A DNA stretch of 42,544 nucleotides from Candidatus Gottesmanbacteria bacterium RIFCSPHIGHO2_02_FULL_39_14 (GTDB lineage: Bacteria > Patescibacteriota > Microgenomatia > 2-02-FULL-39-11), in the NCBI GenBank assembly GCA_001779205.1, contig MFJM01000012.1, forward strand, positions 7,294 to 49,837. Direction: 5' to 3'. Below the pieces are notes generated by a model. That model did no database searches. It saw only the letters and a list, made by a program, of their open reading frames with translations, and was not told the origin of the DNA. Positions 13,902 through 22,558 of this stretch are shown one piece after another (position 1 is the stretch's first letter; each line of letters opens with the position of its first letter). The position numbers and the translations under genes were made by a program.

Positions 13902-15254
13902 TTATTTGAATATATTTTTTCCAATCTGGACCGGTCTCCCGCCTTTAGGAACAAATTTTATTACCTGATGCAAGGATTGAAATGGTTCAAGTATATACTT
14001 TTGATTAGCAATTTCTCCATTTGGCCAGATATGATAACCTGGCATACAATTTGCATTATCTTCATCATTCTCTTCTTTATGATTTTCTGCTGCTCTTCCA
14101 GAAAAATGACTTACCTTACCTAAACCTTCTTTTGTCCAGGCAGGCTGTCCTTCTTTTTTAAGCCATTCTTTAAGAGGGTTAATCACTTTATTTTTAAACT
14201 CATCATCAGATTGATTACCAGGATCACTTATCAGCAAAACTTCCGGTATCATTTCTTTTAAAGCTAAAATGGTTGCTTTCATATCTTCCAAATATTCATC
14301 CAGATTCCTTTCAGCCCGGCGTTCTGATTTATTCACACTAATCCTGGGGTGATAAAAATACGCTGGATTTTGTTTATATAATTCAACTATTTTCTTTGCA
14401 GCACGCTCTGCAATTTTATTTCCTCTTACCCATCCTGCAGTAGTGATGTGAATAGGTCTTATTTCTGAAGCTAAAGCACGACATACGTCTCCATAATCTG
14501 CCGGAGTGCCATCCTCATGAATCATACTAGTTGATACATAATCAAAGGAATCACTATCATAGTAATTTGTTAAATATCCTTTTTTACCTACATCACCCAC
14601 AAAAGGAGTCCGTCCATACAGGGGAATGAACGGTCCGATTGGTGCTCTATCAAAAAATAAATCCTGTCTAAGTAATCTACTTAAAGGATGTGTGGAGAAC
14701 ATTTCTCCTATATCCGATGGTATATCTTTTAACATTACTGCCGGAATATATATCACTCCCCCATCTTTCCTAAGTGGCGGATCAATATCAAGACCTTTTT
14801 GGTTTTTTACCATCTGTACCCAGGAAGCCCATTCCTTTAAAACTTCTGTTTCGTATGCTTTTTTTGTTTCTGCAATTTTTAGAACACCAGCAAACGGCAT
14901 AACTTCAACTTTATGACTTGCTGCAAGCGAGCAATAATTACAATTATGACTACAGCCTTTTGTTACTTGAACATCAGCTAGGTCCGGTCCTAATAAAGAT
15001 GGAACTTCATCTGGAGATAATTTAAGCTCTGCAAATAAATCAAGGTGTGGATTTTCTATAGTCGGGAGGGAAACTTCTAAATCTACTAAAGCAGATATGT
15101 TCTTTTCTTCGACAGCTTGTTTAACAGATTGTCTTAAGTTTTTCCCTTTTGCACTTAATGGGTATCCCTGATTTATAAAACTTCTGGCTTTTAAAGCCAA
15201 AATATCCTTTCCTCTCTCAATTACATAAGAATCACTAGTAACCTGTGTCTCCAT
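13902..15254 (-). CDS. radical SAM protein of unknown function
   Basis: 450 residues. KGCSHNCNYCSLAASH (about residues 100-115) carries the CxxxCxxC cluster motif of radical SAM enzymes. The following part has IYIPAVMLKDIPSDIGEMF, FIPLYGRTPFVGDVG and HITTAGWVRGNKIAERAAK, consistent with a partial TIM barrel. The C-terminal part includes a single Cys within ENDEDNANCMPGYHIWPNGE, which might bind a substrate. It is a cytoplasmic single gene with its own start (ATG at 15254). The reaction cannot be read from the sequence; a modified peptide, RNA or cofactor are all possible. Confidence 0.75.
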   Translation of the reverse strand: METQVTSDSYVIERGKDILALKARSFINQGYPLSAKGKNLRQSVKQAVEEKNISALVDLEVSLPTIENPHLDLFAELKLSPDEVPSLLGPDLADVQVTKGCSHNCNYCSLAASHKVEVMPFAGVLKIAETKKAYETEVLKEWASWVQMVKNQKGLDIDPPLRKDGGVIYIPAVMLKDIPSDIGEMFSTHPLSRLLRQDLFFDRAPIGPFIPLYGRTPFVGDVGKKGYLTNYYDSDSFDYVSTSMIHEDGTPADYGDVCRALASEIRPIHITTAGWVRGNKIAERAAKKIVELYKQNPAYFYHPRISVNKSERRAERNLDEYLEDMKATILALKEMIPEVLLISDPGNQSDDEFKNKVINPLKEWLKKEGQPAWTKEGLGKVSHFSGRAAENHKEENDEDNANCMPGYHIWPNGEIANQKYILEPFQSLHQVIKFVPKGGRPVQIGKNIFK

Positions 15255-15464
15255 TTTACTTATTATTAATTATAAACCATATGGTAACGGGTGGTTATTG
15301 AAGGGGCTTACAGAAATTAAATGATAAATAACAATTCCCGAAATTATCCATTTTTTGCGAGGCTGGAAAATTATAATTTTGTGGTACTGAAAATGGTGAT
15401 TTAGATCGTCAGATTACGCTGGAAGCTCGGGGTAATGACATTTTTTATATTTTTTTCCTGATCC

Positions 15465-15535
15465 GTCCTCCTATCCTTACTTTTCGCCTTTTCAATTCTA
15501 TTCGAATACGGCTCAAAGAGCGGATTTAGGAGGAC
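15465..15535. repeat. intergenic palindromic repeat, copy B
   Basis: GTCCTCCTA (15465-15473) and TAGGAGGAC (15527-15535) frame a core related to the repeat at 7589-7658 (shared ccttttca, tattcg, acggctcaaagagcg). It lies just past the secA stop on the minus strand and could act as a terminator or a REP-like element. Confidence 0.55.
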
Positions 15536-15541
15536 TCCGCT

Positions 15542-18274
15542 TTATCCTTTGTGATATGGGGCATTAATCATTCCACACTTTTTATATTTATATGGTCTTC
15601 TTGTTTCCGGATTAATCGCTCCGCACGGGCAGGGGTCGTTGCGGCCGAGTTTTTTCTTTGTTTGGGATGTGGAAGCTGCCGGGCTGACAGTTTGCTGACG
15701 CTGCCTTTCTCTTTGGGCTTCACCTGAAATTTTCGTCTGCTGCTCTCGCCTGACTGCAGAAAGCTGATCGGGAGATAATTGCACCTGAACTTTAAAAATG
15801 CGGTGGGCAATTTCGTAATCGATTGAGGAAACCAGCCTTTCAAACATGGAGAAGGCCTCGTTTTTATATTCAACCAAGGGATCCAACTGGCCGTATCCAC
15901 GAAGCCCAATACCTTCCCTTAAATCATCAATGGCATCCAAATGATCCATCCAAAAATTGTCGACAACAGAAAGACAGACCCATCTTTCTACCTGACGAAT
16001 GACAGGTTCCGACAATTGTTTTTCCCGTGCCTGATAGGTATCGCTGATTATTTTTGATAATAATTGAGTGATCTTATCCGGAGTTTTGGCAGTTATTAAA
16101 TGCTTCTGGATTTCCTGCCGGGAGGAGGGATCAAAAGGGATAATATCTGAAAATTCAGCCACTACTTTGGTCAGTTCATCTTGGGAATAACCTTCGGCGG
16201 CGTAGGTATTGGCGATATTTTCGATTTGGAACTTAATTTTTTCCACAATCATATCTTTCAAATTGTCACCCTCAACTACTTCATGTCTCAGACCATAGAT
16301 GATTTCCCTTTGTTTATTTAAAACATCGTCATATTCGACCAGGTGTTTACGGGTATCAAAATGAAATCCCTCTACCTTAACCTGGGCTTGTTCGATGGCT
16401 CTGGTGACCATGCCGTGTTCGAGGGGAACATCTTCGGGGAGCTTAAAAACCGTCATAAGTTTTGCTACCTGTTCACCGCCAAATAACCTCATAATGTCAT
16501 CGTCAAGGGCAACATAAAAACGACTGGTGCCGGGATCACCCTGACGGCCGCTCCGACCCCTTAACTGATTATCAATGCGTCTTGATTCATGCCTTTCAGT
16601 TCCTATAACAAACAATCCACTCAGTTTGACTACTTCCTTATGACTTTTTTCCCAATCGGAATGTAATTGGTTAAATTCTTTTTGGGAAATTTTATCTTCC
16701 AAAAGATATTTATTAGGAGGAGCACCGCCTAATATAATATCTACTCCGCGGCCGGCCATATTGGTGGCTACAGTAACAGCGCCTTTTTTACCGGCATCGG
16801 TTATAATGGTTGCCTCCCTTTCATGATTTTTGGCATTAAGAAGTTCATGCGGAACACCATTCCTTTGGAGCAATTCTGATAAAAGTTCGTTCTTTTCTAT
16901 TGAAGTGGTACCGACAAGTATAGGCTGCCCTGTTTTATGTATTTCTGAGATTGCCTGGGCTACCGCATTAAATTTTCCCCGTGGCGTTTTATAGACCAAA
17001 TCAGGTAAATCATGCCTTATCATCGGTTGATTGGTAGGGATGACAACCACATCAAGATTATAGATTTTATGGAGTTCCTCGGCTTCGGTAGCGGCCGTTC
17101 CGGTCATGCCGGCTAATTTCTGATACATACGGAAATAATTCTGCAGAGAGACGGTGGCCAGCGTTTTTGATTCCTGCTGGATAGTCACACCTTCTTTGGC
17201 TTCAATCGCCTGGTGCAACCCTTCTGAAAAACGGCGACCCTGAAGAAGACGGCCGGTAAACTCGTCAACAATAATAACTTGATCATCTTTAACAACGTAT
17301 TCCTTGTCACTCTTAAAGAGAGTTTTGGCTTTAAGGGCAGCTTCCAGGTGATGAACGGTTGCAAATTCCTTCTCGTAGAGATTGGGTACACCCATTATTT
17401 TTTCTATTTGGCCAATACCACTTTCAGTAAAATGAGCAGTATGGAGTTTTTCGTCAATGACAAAATCGGTTTCCGCAGACAATCTTTCAACTATTTTGGC
17501 ATAATCATAATATCTTCTAGTCGGTTCGGTATCGGGAGCAGAAATAATATGGGGTGTTCTGGCTTCGTCAATTAAAACCGAATCGACCTCATCAACTATG
17601 GCGTAATGAAAACCGCGCTGAACTAATTGGGAAACATCCGAGACCATGTTATCCCTTAAATAATCAAAACCGAATTCACTATTTATACCGTATGTGACAT
17701 CAGTCAGATAGGCCTCTTTTCTTGCTGCTGGACGCAAATTCCTCAAACGCCAATCGGTAGCACTCTTATCGATATAATCGGGATCATAGATGAAAGATTG
17801 GTCGTGGATCATGGCCGAAACCGATAAACCGAGAAGGTGGAAAATTGGACCCATCCAACCGCAATCACGTCTGGCCAGATAATCATTAACAGTGACCAAA
17901 TGCGTTCCTTTTCCGGTGAGGGCATTAAGATATAAAGCAGGAATGGCAGAAAGGGTTTTACCTTCGCCTGTTTTCTGTTCGGCAACAGCCCCGCGGTGTA
18001 AAGTTAAGGCTGCCATCATTTGGACATCATAAGGTTTTTCCCCAATAGTGCGGCTGGCCGCTTCCCTAACCAGGGCAAAAGCATAGGACAGCAGGTCATC
18101 CAATGCTTGACCTTCAGATAAGCGGCTTTTTAAGATAGCAGTTTCTTCCTTAAAATTTTCGTCTTTGAGTTTGACGACTTTTTCTTCCTCCTGATTGATT
18201 TGAGTCACTAAGACGGATAATCTGTTTATCTCCTTCTGATTGGAGTCAAAAAGTTTGCCCAGAAATTTAAGCAT
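15542..18274 (-). CDS. secA: preprotein translocase ATPase SecA
   Basis: 910 residues, full length for SecA. It has the NBD1 Walker A region (EQKTGEGKTLSAIPAL), the DEVDSVLIDEART motif, the peptide-crosslinking domain, NBD2 with ATNMAGRGVDI and RRIDNQLRGRSGRQGDPG, the helical scaffold, and a C-terminal zinc-binding SEC-C tail (RNDPCPCGAI ... KYKKCG). The tail has an insertion of about seven residues between the usual CPCG and the last Cys. It drives secretion through SecYEG, which the signal-peptide proteins of this window require. No close co-transcribed partner. Confidence 0.97.
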   Translation of the reverse strand: MLKFLGKLFDSNQKEINRLSVLVTQINQEEEKVVKLKDENFKEETAILKSRLSEGQALDDLLSYAFALVREAASRTIGEKPYDVQMMAALTLHRGAVAEQKTGEGKTLSAIPALYLNALTGKGTHLVTVNDYLARRDCGWMGPIFHLLGLSVSAMIHDQSFIYDPDYIDKSATDWRLRNLRPAARKEAYLTDVTYGINSEFGFDYLRDNMVSDVSQLVQRGFHYAIVDEVDSVLIDEARTPHIISAPDTEPTRRYYDYAKIVERLSAETDFVIDEKLHTAHFTESGIGQIEKIMGVPNLYEKEFATVHHLEAALKAKTLFKSDKEYVVKDDQVIIVDEFTGRLLQGRRFSEGLHQAIEAKEGVTIQQESKTLATVSLQNYFRMYQKLAGMTGTAATEAEELHKIYNLDVVVIPTNQPMIRHDLPDLVYKTPRGKFNAVAQAISEIHKTGQPILVGTTSIEKNELLSELLQRNGVPHELLNAKNHEREATIITDAGKKGAVTVATNMAGRGVDIILGGAPPNKYLLEDKISQKEFNQLHSDWEKSHKEVVKLSGLFVIGTERHESRRIDNQLRGRSGRQGDPGTSRFYVALDDDIMRLFGGEQVAKLMTVFKLPEDVPLEHGMVTRAIEQAQVKVEGFHFDTRKHLVEYDDVLNKQREIIYGLRHEVVEGDNLKDMIVEKIKFQIENIANTYAAEGYSQDELTKVVAEFSDIIPFDPSSRQEIQKHLITAKTPDKITQLLSKIISDTYQAREKQLSEPVIRQVERWVCLSVVDNFWMDHLDAIDDLREGIGLRGYGQLDPLVEYKNEAFSMFERLVSSIDYEIAHRIFKVQVQLSPDQLSAVRREQQTKISGEAQRERQRQQTVSPAASTSQTKKKLGRNDPCPCGAINPETRRPYKYKKCGMINAPYHKG

Positions 18275-18324
18275 AGAGGTCTTTATTGTACCATGCTTTA
18301 AGCTGAAAAATCAGGTATTTATGG

Positions 18325-18996
18325 CTATTTCAGAAGAAGTATTTTGCTGTACGGGTAATTGATAATTATCTCGACTGTGGAAAAAATCTGTGTACACAGG
18401 TTATGAAATTCTTCGAATTCATTATTAAAATCGGAATGATAATGACTGTTAAATAGAATCAATCCGTTCTTTTGACGACTTTTTTGCAGCAAGTTCAAAA
18501 ATCTTGGACTTCTGAATTTTTGCGGATTTTTATAGCCAATAAACAGATCAACCACGATAAGCGAAAATTTTTCCCTGTTTAAAAGAAGATAATATAGAGC
18601 GTCATGATTATGGATCTTTAAGTTACTTGAGTTTCTAATACCAAATAAATCACGGGCGATTTTAATCATAACCGGATCTATATCAACGGCGGTAACTTTA
18701 ATTTGCGAATCTACCCGGTGAAGAAGCCTGATAATATCACCGCCTCCCAGACCTAAAACTAGGGCGTTTTGGACATTTGACATTTGTCCCGCCGCTTGCG
18801 GGATCCCGCTGAGGCGGGAACTTTTGACATTTGACAGAGCTTTTTGCCACATGCCGGTGATGGTCCCCCCTGTCTGTTCGGCTCCATCCACATAAATCAC
18901 TTTTCGGCCTCTTTTTTGGACAACCTGAATATTTTTATTAATATCGGATTTAAAATCGGCGATAATTTTCGGAAAAAAAATTGATGAAAATTTCAT
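18325..18996 (-). CDS. spermidine synthase-like SAM-dependent transferase
   Basis: 223 residues with the SpeE-type Rossmann core: VLGLGGGDIIRLLHR (motif I), VTAVDIDPVMIKIAR (the Asp/Glu that binds the cofactor), HNHDALYYLL and FSLIVVDLF. It is shorter than polyamine synthases and lacks the usual N-terminal beta domain, so it may act on something else. Between the N-terminal strand and motif I it carries an 18-residue in-frame insert encoded by a palindromic element (18782-18835). It precedes no gene closely. Family call is good, substrate unknown. Confidence 0.75.
   Translation of the reverse strand: MKFSSIFFPKIIADFKSDINKNIQVVQKRGRKVIYVDGAEQTGGTITGMWQKALSNVKSSRLSGIPQAAGQMSNVQNALVLGLGGGDIIRLLHRVDSQIKVTAVDIDPVMIKIARDLFGIRNSSNLKIHNHDALYYLLLNREKFSLIVVDLFIGYKNPQKFRSPRFLNLLQKSRQKNGLILFNSHYHSDFNNEFEEFHNLCTQIFSTVEIIINYPYSKILLLK
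18772..18835. repeat. palindromic element inserted in frame in the SpeE-like gene
   Basis: Two adjacent hairpins, CCCGC-cgctt-GCGGG (18788-18802) and CCCGC-tgag-GCGGG (18805-18818), are flanked by a duplicated 10-mer gacatttgac (18772-18781 and 18826-18835). The offset between the copies is 54 nt, exactly 18 codons, so the reading frame is kept. GC content is far above the surrounding gene. Confidence 0.65.
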
Positions 18997-19056
18997 TTTT
19001 TTTAAAAAGCAGAATTAATTAAAATCCTTATATAAAGCTCCGGTTTAAAAATAAAC

Positions 19057-19103
19057 TTGACAAATATGGTAAAAATAATGTTATGTATAAATAACCATTA
19101 TTT
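19057..19103 (+). promoter_or_regulatory. promoter with palindromic operator upstream of the PP-loop gene
   Basis: TTGACA at 19057-19062 and a -10-like TTATGT at 19081-19086 (18-nt spacing). A perfect inverted repeat AAATAATG (19073-19080) and CATTATTT (19096-19103) surrounds the -10 box, a good position for a repressor site. Confidence 0.45.
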
Positions 19104-19150
19104 ATGACTTATTATAATAAATTAAAATACCTAATTTTTACAGATATAAC

Positions 19151-20617
19151 ATGAAATATCCTGCCGGGATAGCTTCGCCTTCGACAATTACCGATTTCCC
19201 ACAATTAGAAAAAATTTCTGAACCAAAATCGAAACTTTCGAGAATTAAAGTTAATGGGGTGGCTAAAATTTCCGCCCAGGTTAAAGATTTCGGCATTCAG
19301 GTGGTTGTCAACAATAAAATTTTCCGTTTAAGATATCCCCCTTCAATATGGAACCGTTTTCCCAAAACACACAGAAAGATACTCACTCAGAATATTGCTT
19401 TCTCTATGACTTACCACTTGCCATACCTTTTTGACTCTCTTAAGAAAATGCAGTATAACCTGCCGGTTCCATTGTCGGAAGCATTTTTTTATAAAGGCTT
19501 TTCCCAGGCATTACCCTCTACAGCGGTCATGCAGGACGGAGGAGATTTCCGGGTAACCTCCAATCTTTTAAGAAGGCTATATGATGTGGAATACGTTTAT
19601 TCCAATAAAAAAACAGACATTCCTCCTTATAACCGGACCAGTTATGAGGATTGTGCTGTCATGCCGTTTACCTTCGGCAAAGATTCACTGTTAACTTTTG
19701 CCATTGCAAGGGATTTGAATTTGACCATTCATCCGATTTTTATCGCCGAACCTTATTCACCTTATGAGGAAGTAATAAAAAAACTTTTAGCAGAAGGATT
19801 TAAAAAAGAATTCCGGACGCGAATATCTTTTTTAAGAAACAGCATAGGCGTATTACGGGAGCCGGACGACGGCTGGATAGGATGGGAAATGCAACTTACC
19901 CAGTACTCACTGATGTTGCTGCCATACGTCTACTACAGCCGGGCAGGCTATATCCTTTTTTCCAACGAACAAAGCTGTAATGATACAGTAGTTGACAGTG
20001 ACGGGTTTAGATACAATCCGGTTTTTGAGCAGTCGCATTCCTGGCTGCTGCAAAATTCCCTGATGACCTCCATCATCGGAGGCAACTCATTATCCATCGG
20101 ATCTCTATTGGAACCCATTCATGAGATTGCCATTGAACGAATACTCCACAGAAGATATCCCAGTATTGCAAAATACCAAAGTTCCTGCGACCTTCAGCAT
20201 AAGCCGGAACACACCGGCCGATGGTGTGAGTCATGTTCCAAATGTGCCAGGATATACATCTTTCTTTTAGCTAATGACATTTCTCCCAAAACGGTCGGTT
20301 TTAAAAGAAATCTGTTAAGGGACAAATATCATCCTTTATACTCAATATTTAATTCCAATAAGATTAAGGATTTCGGGTATGATCAGAGTCAGGCAGGACG
20401 CGAAGAACAAATATTGGCCATGTTTATGGCATACAGAAATAACCATAAAGGACCGGTAATGACTTCCTTTGCCCGAAAATACCTCAATTTTGCCAGAAAA
20501 AATGAAAGGAGATTAAGGCAAAAATATTTCGGCATTCACTCAACCAAAACCATACCTTCGGAATTAAAAACCCGAGTTGTCAATATTTACCGGCATGAAC
20601 TGCGGAAAGTAATCTGA
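19151..20617 (+). CDS. GKDS-motif PP-loop protein A, MurL-like candidate
   Basis: 488 residues. The central CAVMPFTFGKDSLLTFAIAR carries the S/T-x-GKDS phosphate loop of ATP pyrophosphatases (residues about 173-192). It is followed by IFIAEPYSPYEE, SRAGYILFSNEQSCNDT, LEPIHEIAIERILHRRYPSI and a four-Cys region RWCESCSKCARIYIFLL. This layout (PP-loop, NE-x-x-x-N, WCxxCxKC) reminds me of MurL, the UDP-MurNAc-L-Ala-L-Glu epimerase, though I cannot confirm it. Other options are RNA- or carbohydrate-modifying PP-loop enzymes. It overlaps its own paralogue tail to tail by 38 bp. Confidence 0.6.
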   Translation: MKYPAGIASPSTITDFPQLEKISEPKSKLSRIKVNGVAKISAQVKDFGIQVVVNNKIFRLRYPPSIWNRFPKTHRKILTQNIAFSMTYHLPYLFDSLKKMQYNLPVPLSEAFFYKGFSQALPSTAVMQDGGDFRVTSNLLRRLYDVEYVYSNKKTDIPPYNRTSYEDCAVMPFTFGKDSLLTFAIARDLNLTIHPIFIAEPYSPYEEVIKKLLAEGFKKEFRTRISFLRNSIGVLREPDDGWIGWEMQLTQYSLMLLPYVYYSRAGYILFSNEQSCNDTVVDSDGFRYNPVFEQSHSWLLQNSLMTSIIGGNSLSIGSLLEPIHEIAIERILHRRYPSIAKYQSSCDLQHKPEHTGRWCESCSKCARIYIFLLANDISPKTVGFKRNLLRDKYHPLYSIFNSNKIKDFGYDQSQAGREEQILAMFMAYRNNHKGPVMTSFARKYLNFARKNERRLRQKYFGIHSTKTIPSELKTRVVNIYRHELRKVI

Positions 20618-21968
20618 TCTCCTTTTTGAGATTTTCCAGCTCGGATTTATAGATTGGGAGCAGTCTATTTTTTAATTCCCCGGGAACGCTCTCGGTTGAA
20701 TACAGACGAAGAACTTTACCCATCAATAATTTTATGTTTTTTTCCACCCTGAATAGATACTTTTTTCTGAATATGATCATAAGCTCGCCGTTATTCCCCC
20801 GAAGATAGGCTAAATAAAAAGCCAATAATATTTCGGCATTACTATTCAGAAATTGAGGCCAATCAGAAATCCTGTTCTTCTCAAACAAGTTACCATAATA
20901 TTTACTTTTATCCTTTTTAAGTAAATTTTCATAAAATCCGACAAATTCGGGATCGATGCCGAAAGAAAGGAGAAAAAGATACATTCTGGTGCAGGCAAAA
21001 CAAACACCGCACCAACGCTTTACGGCTGATTTTTCATCATCTCCGCAGCAGGATAGATGATAGCGGGCAAAAGCGGGATAACGGTGATGGAGAATATAAA
21101 CGGCTAAAAATTCATATAAGGGTTCTATCAGGCTGGAGGCATGCGCTTTTGAGGCAAAAAGACGCAATAAATGATTGAGGTTAAGAGTCCATTGGGATGA
21201 CTGCTCGTAACGGTAGTAGGTTAAAAAACCTTCCTTATCCGTCTCGATTTCATCATTATTATGTTCATTAGAAATAAAAAAATAAGCCGCGCGGCTGTAC
21301 CTGATAAAGGGTAATAACAGCAGAAGGTATTCCATAATAATCAGATCCCAACCCCACATCTGGCCACCAAATTGGCGAAGATTCCCAACTTCCAGATTGA
21401 TAATGTTTAATTTTGTTTTAAACTGACGGCTAAATTCACCTTTAAATTTATCCCTGGCCTGTAGTTCATAAGGGCTTTGGGGTTCGTCCATAAAAAAAAG
21501 TTCCGATTTCAAGCCCAATTCTTCCGTTAAAGCCAGGGTAAGAAGACTGTCTTTACCGAAAGTAAAAAGGATAACCGCCTTTTTTTTATCCGGATCATCA
21601 ATTTTTATTTGCGGATAGCAATGGGGAACCCCGGTGAAGGATAAACTAAAACTGCTGTTAAATGATTTTTTGAGAGCAGAAACGGTAGATTTTTTATAGC
21701 AGGAAACTTCCAGAAGAGAATAGACCAATCCGTGAACGTAAAGTGAATAAGCTGCAGGCGGCGGAAAACGGTAGTCTAATTTTACTTTTTGAAAGGCAGG
21801 TAAATTATGGGTGAAAAAATAAGCTGCCGTTTCCGCCAACGGCAATTTCAATAAGTTTGGGTAATTTTGCCAGATTTTAAAAGGATAACAGTGGTTATAT
21901 TTCTGCATATTGAGAAGGATGCTAAATCCGTCATTGTTGACTTTGGCCGAAACGCTTATTTTTTTCAT
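20580..21968 (-). CDS. GKDS-motif PP-loop protein B, paralogue of A
   Basis: 462 residues, with the same landmarks in the same order as the protein at 19151: AVILFTFGKDSLLTLAL, FFMDEPQSPYEL, SRAAYFFISNEHNNDE, LIEPLYEFLAVYILHHRYPA and RWCGVCFACTRMYLFLL. The C-terminal ends also match (STESVPGELKNRLLPIY against STKTIPSELKTRVVNIY). Sequence identity looks low, so the duplication is old. It is last in the minus-strand run lysS-HD-this gene, 19 nt after the HD gene. Both 3' ends overlap, so each mRNA is antisense to the other. The same MurL-like hypothesis applies. Confidence 0.6.
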   Translation of the reverse strand: MKKISVSAKVNNDGFSILLNMQKYNHCYPFKIWQNYPNLLKLPLAETAAYFFTHNLPAFQKVKLDYRFPPPAAYSLYVHGLVYSLLEVSCYKKSTVSALKKSFNSSFSLSFTGVPHCYPQIKIDDPDKKKAVILFTFGKDSLLTLALTEELGLKSELFFMDEPQSPYELQARDKFKGEFSRQFKTKLNIINLEVGNLRQFGGQMWGWDLIIMEYLLLLLPFIRYSRAAYFFISNEHNNDEIETDKEGFLTYYRYEQSSQWTLNLNHLLRLFASKAHASSLIEPLYEFLAVYILHHRYPAFARYHLSCCGDDEKSAVKRWCGVCFACTRMYLFLLSFGIDPEFVGFYENLLKKDKSKYYGNLFEKNRISDWPQFLNSNAEILLAFYLAYLRGNNGELMIIFRKKYLFRVEKNIKLLMGKVLRLYSTESVPGELKNRLLPIYKSELENLKKEIRLLSAVHAGKY

Positions 21969-21987
21969 CCGAACTCAAAGGAACAGC

Positions 21988-22548
21988 TTATAATCCTAAT
22001 TCCGAACTTATTGACTGCATTGCTTTTAAGGCAAGATCTATAAAATCTGGCAGTTTCAGATTTAATTTTTCCTGACACATTTCTATTTGGATGCGGTTGA
22101 CTCCGGCGGCAAAGTGTTTAACCGGGAACTTATGAAGGACGGAGTCAACCGTGACATTCTTCAGTTTCCTGCCTTTAACCAGGGCAACAGCTACAATCAG
22201 ACCGGTCAATTCATCACAGCAGAAAAGTGCCCACTCAAGATTGTTATGAGGCGGGTTTTGTCCGGTATGGGAGTAATTGTGAGAAAGAATAGCGCTTAAC
22301 AATTCTTTATTTGCTTCTCCTGCCTCCTTTAACCACCCGGCCATTTTAATTGTATGAAGTTCAGGATTTTCTTTGACTTCCTCATAATCACCGTCATGAA
22401 GGAGTCCGACAATTCCCCAGAGTTCTTCATCCTCCCCAAAATGTTTGGCCAATGCTCTCATTACTGCTTCAACGGAATAACAGTGACGCCGCAGATTGGC
22501 ATTTTGCATATGCGTATGAAGCAATTCAAGAGCTTGTTGTCTGGTCAT
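21988..22548 (-). CDS. HD-domain metal-dependent phosphohydrolase
   Basis: 186 residues. RRHCYSVEAVMRALAKHFGE, then IVGLLHDGDYEE and HTIKMAGWL, SHNY and CCDELTG provide the His, His-Asp, His and Asp residues of the HD fold. The closest style is the HDIG family of nucleotide or phosphate-ester hydrolases. The gene lies 10 nt after the LysRS fusion gene and 19 nt before PP-loop gene B, so the three are likely one transcript. The substrate is unknown; a role in nucleotide clean-up is only a guess. Confidence 0.8.
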   Translation of the reverse strand: MTRQQALELLHTHMQNANLRRHCYSVEAVMRALAKHFGEDEELWGIVGLLHDGDYEEVKENPELHTIKMAGWLKEAGEANKELLSAILSHNYSHTGQNPPHNNLEWALFCCDELTGLIVAVALVKGRKLKNVTVDSVLHKFPVKHFAAGVNRIQIEMCQEKLNLKLPDFIDLALKAMQSISSELGL

Positions 22549-22558
22549 AAAGAACCTT

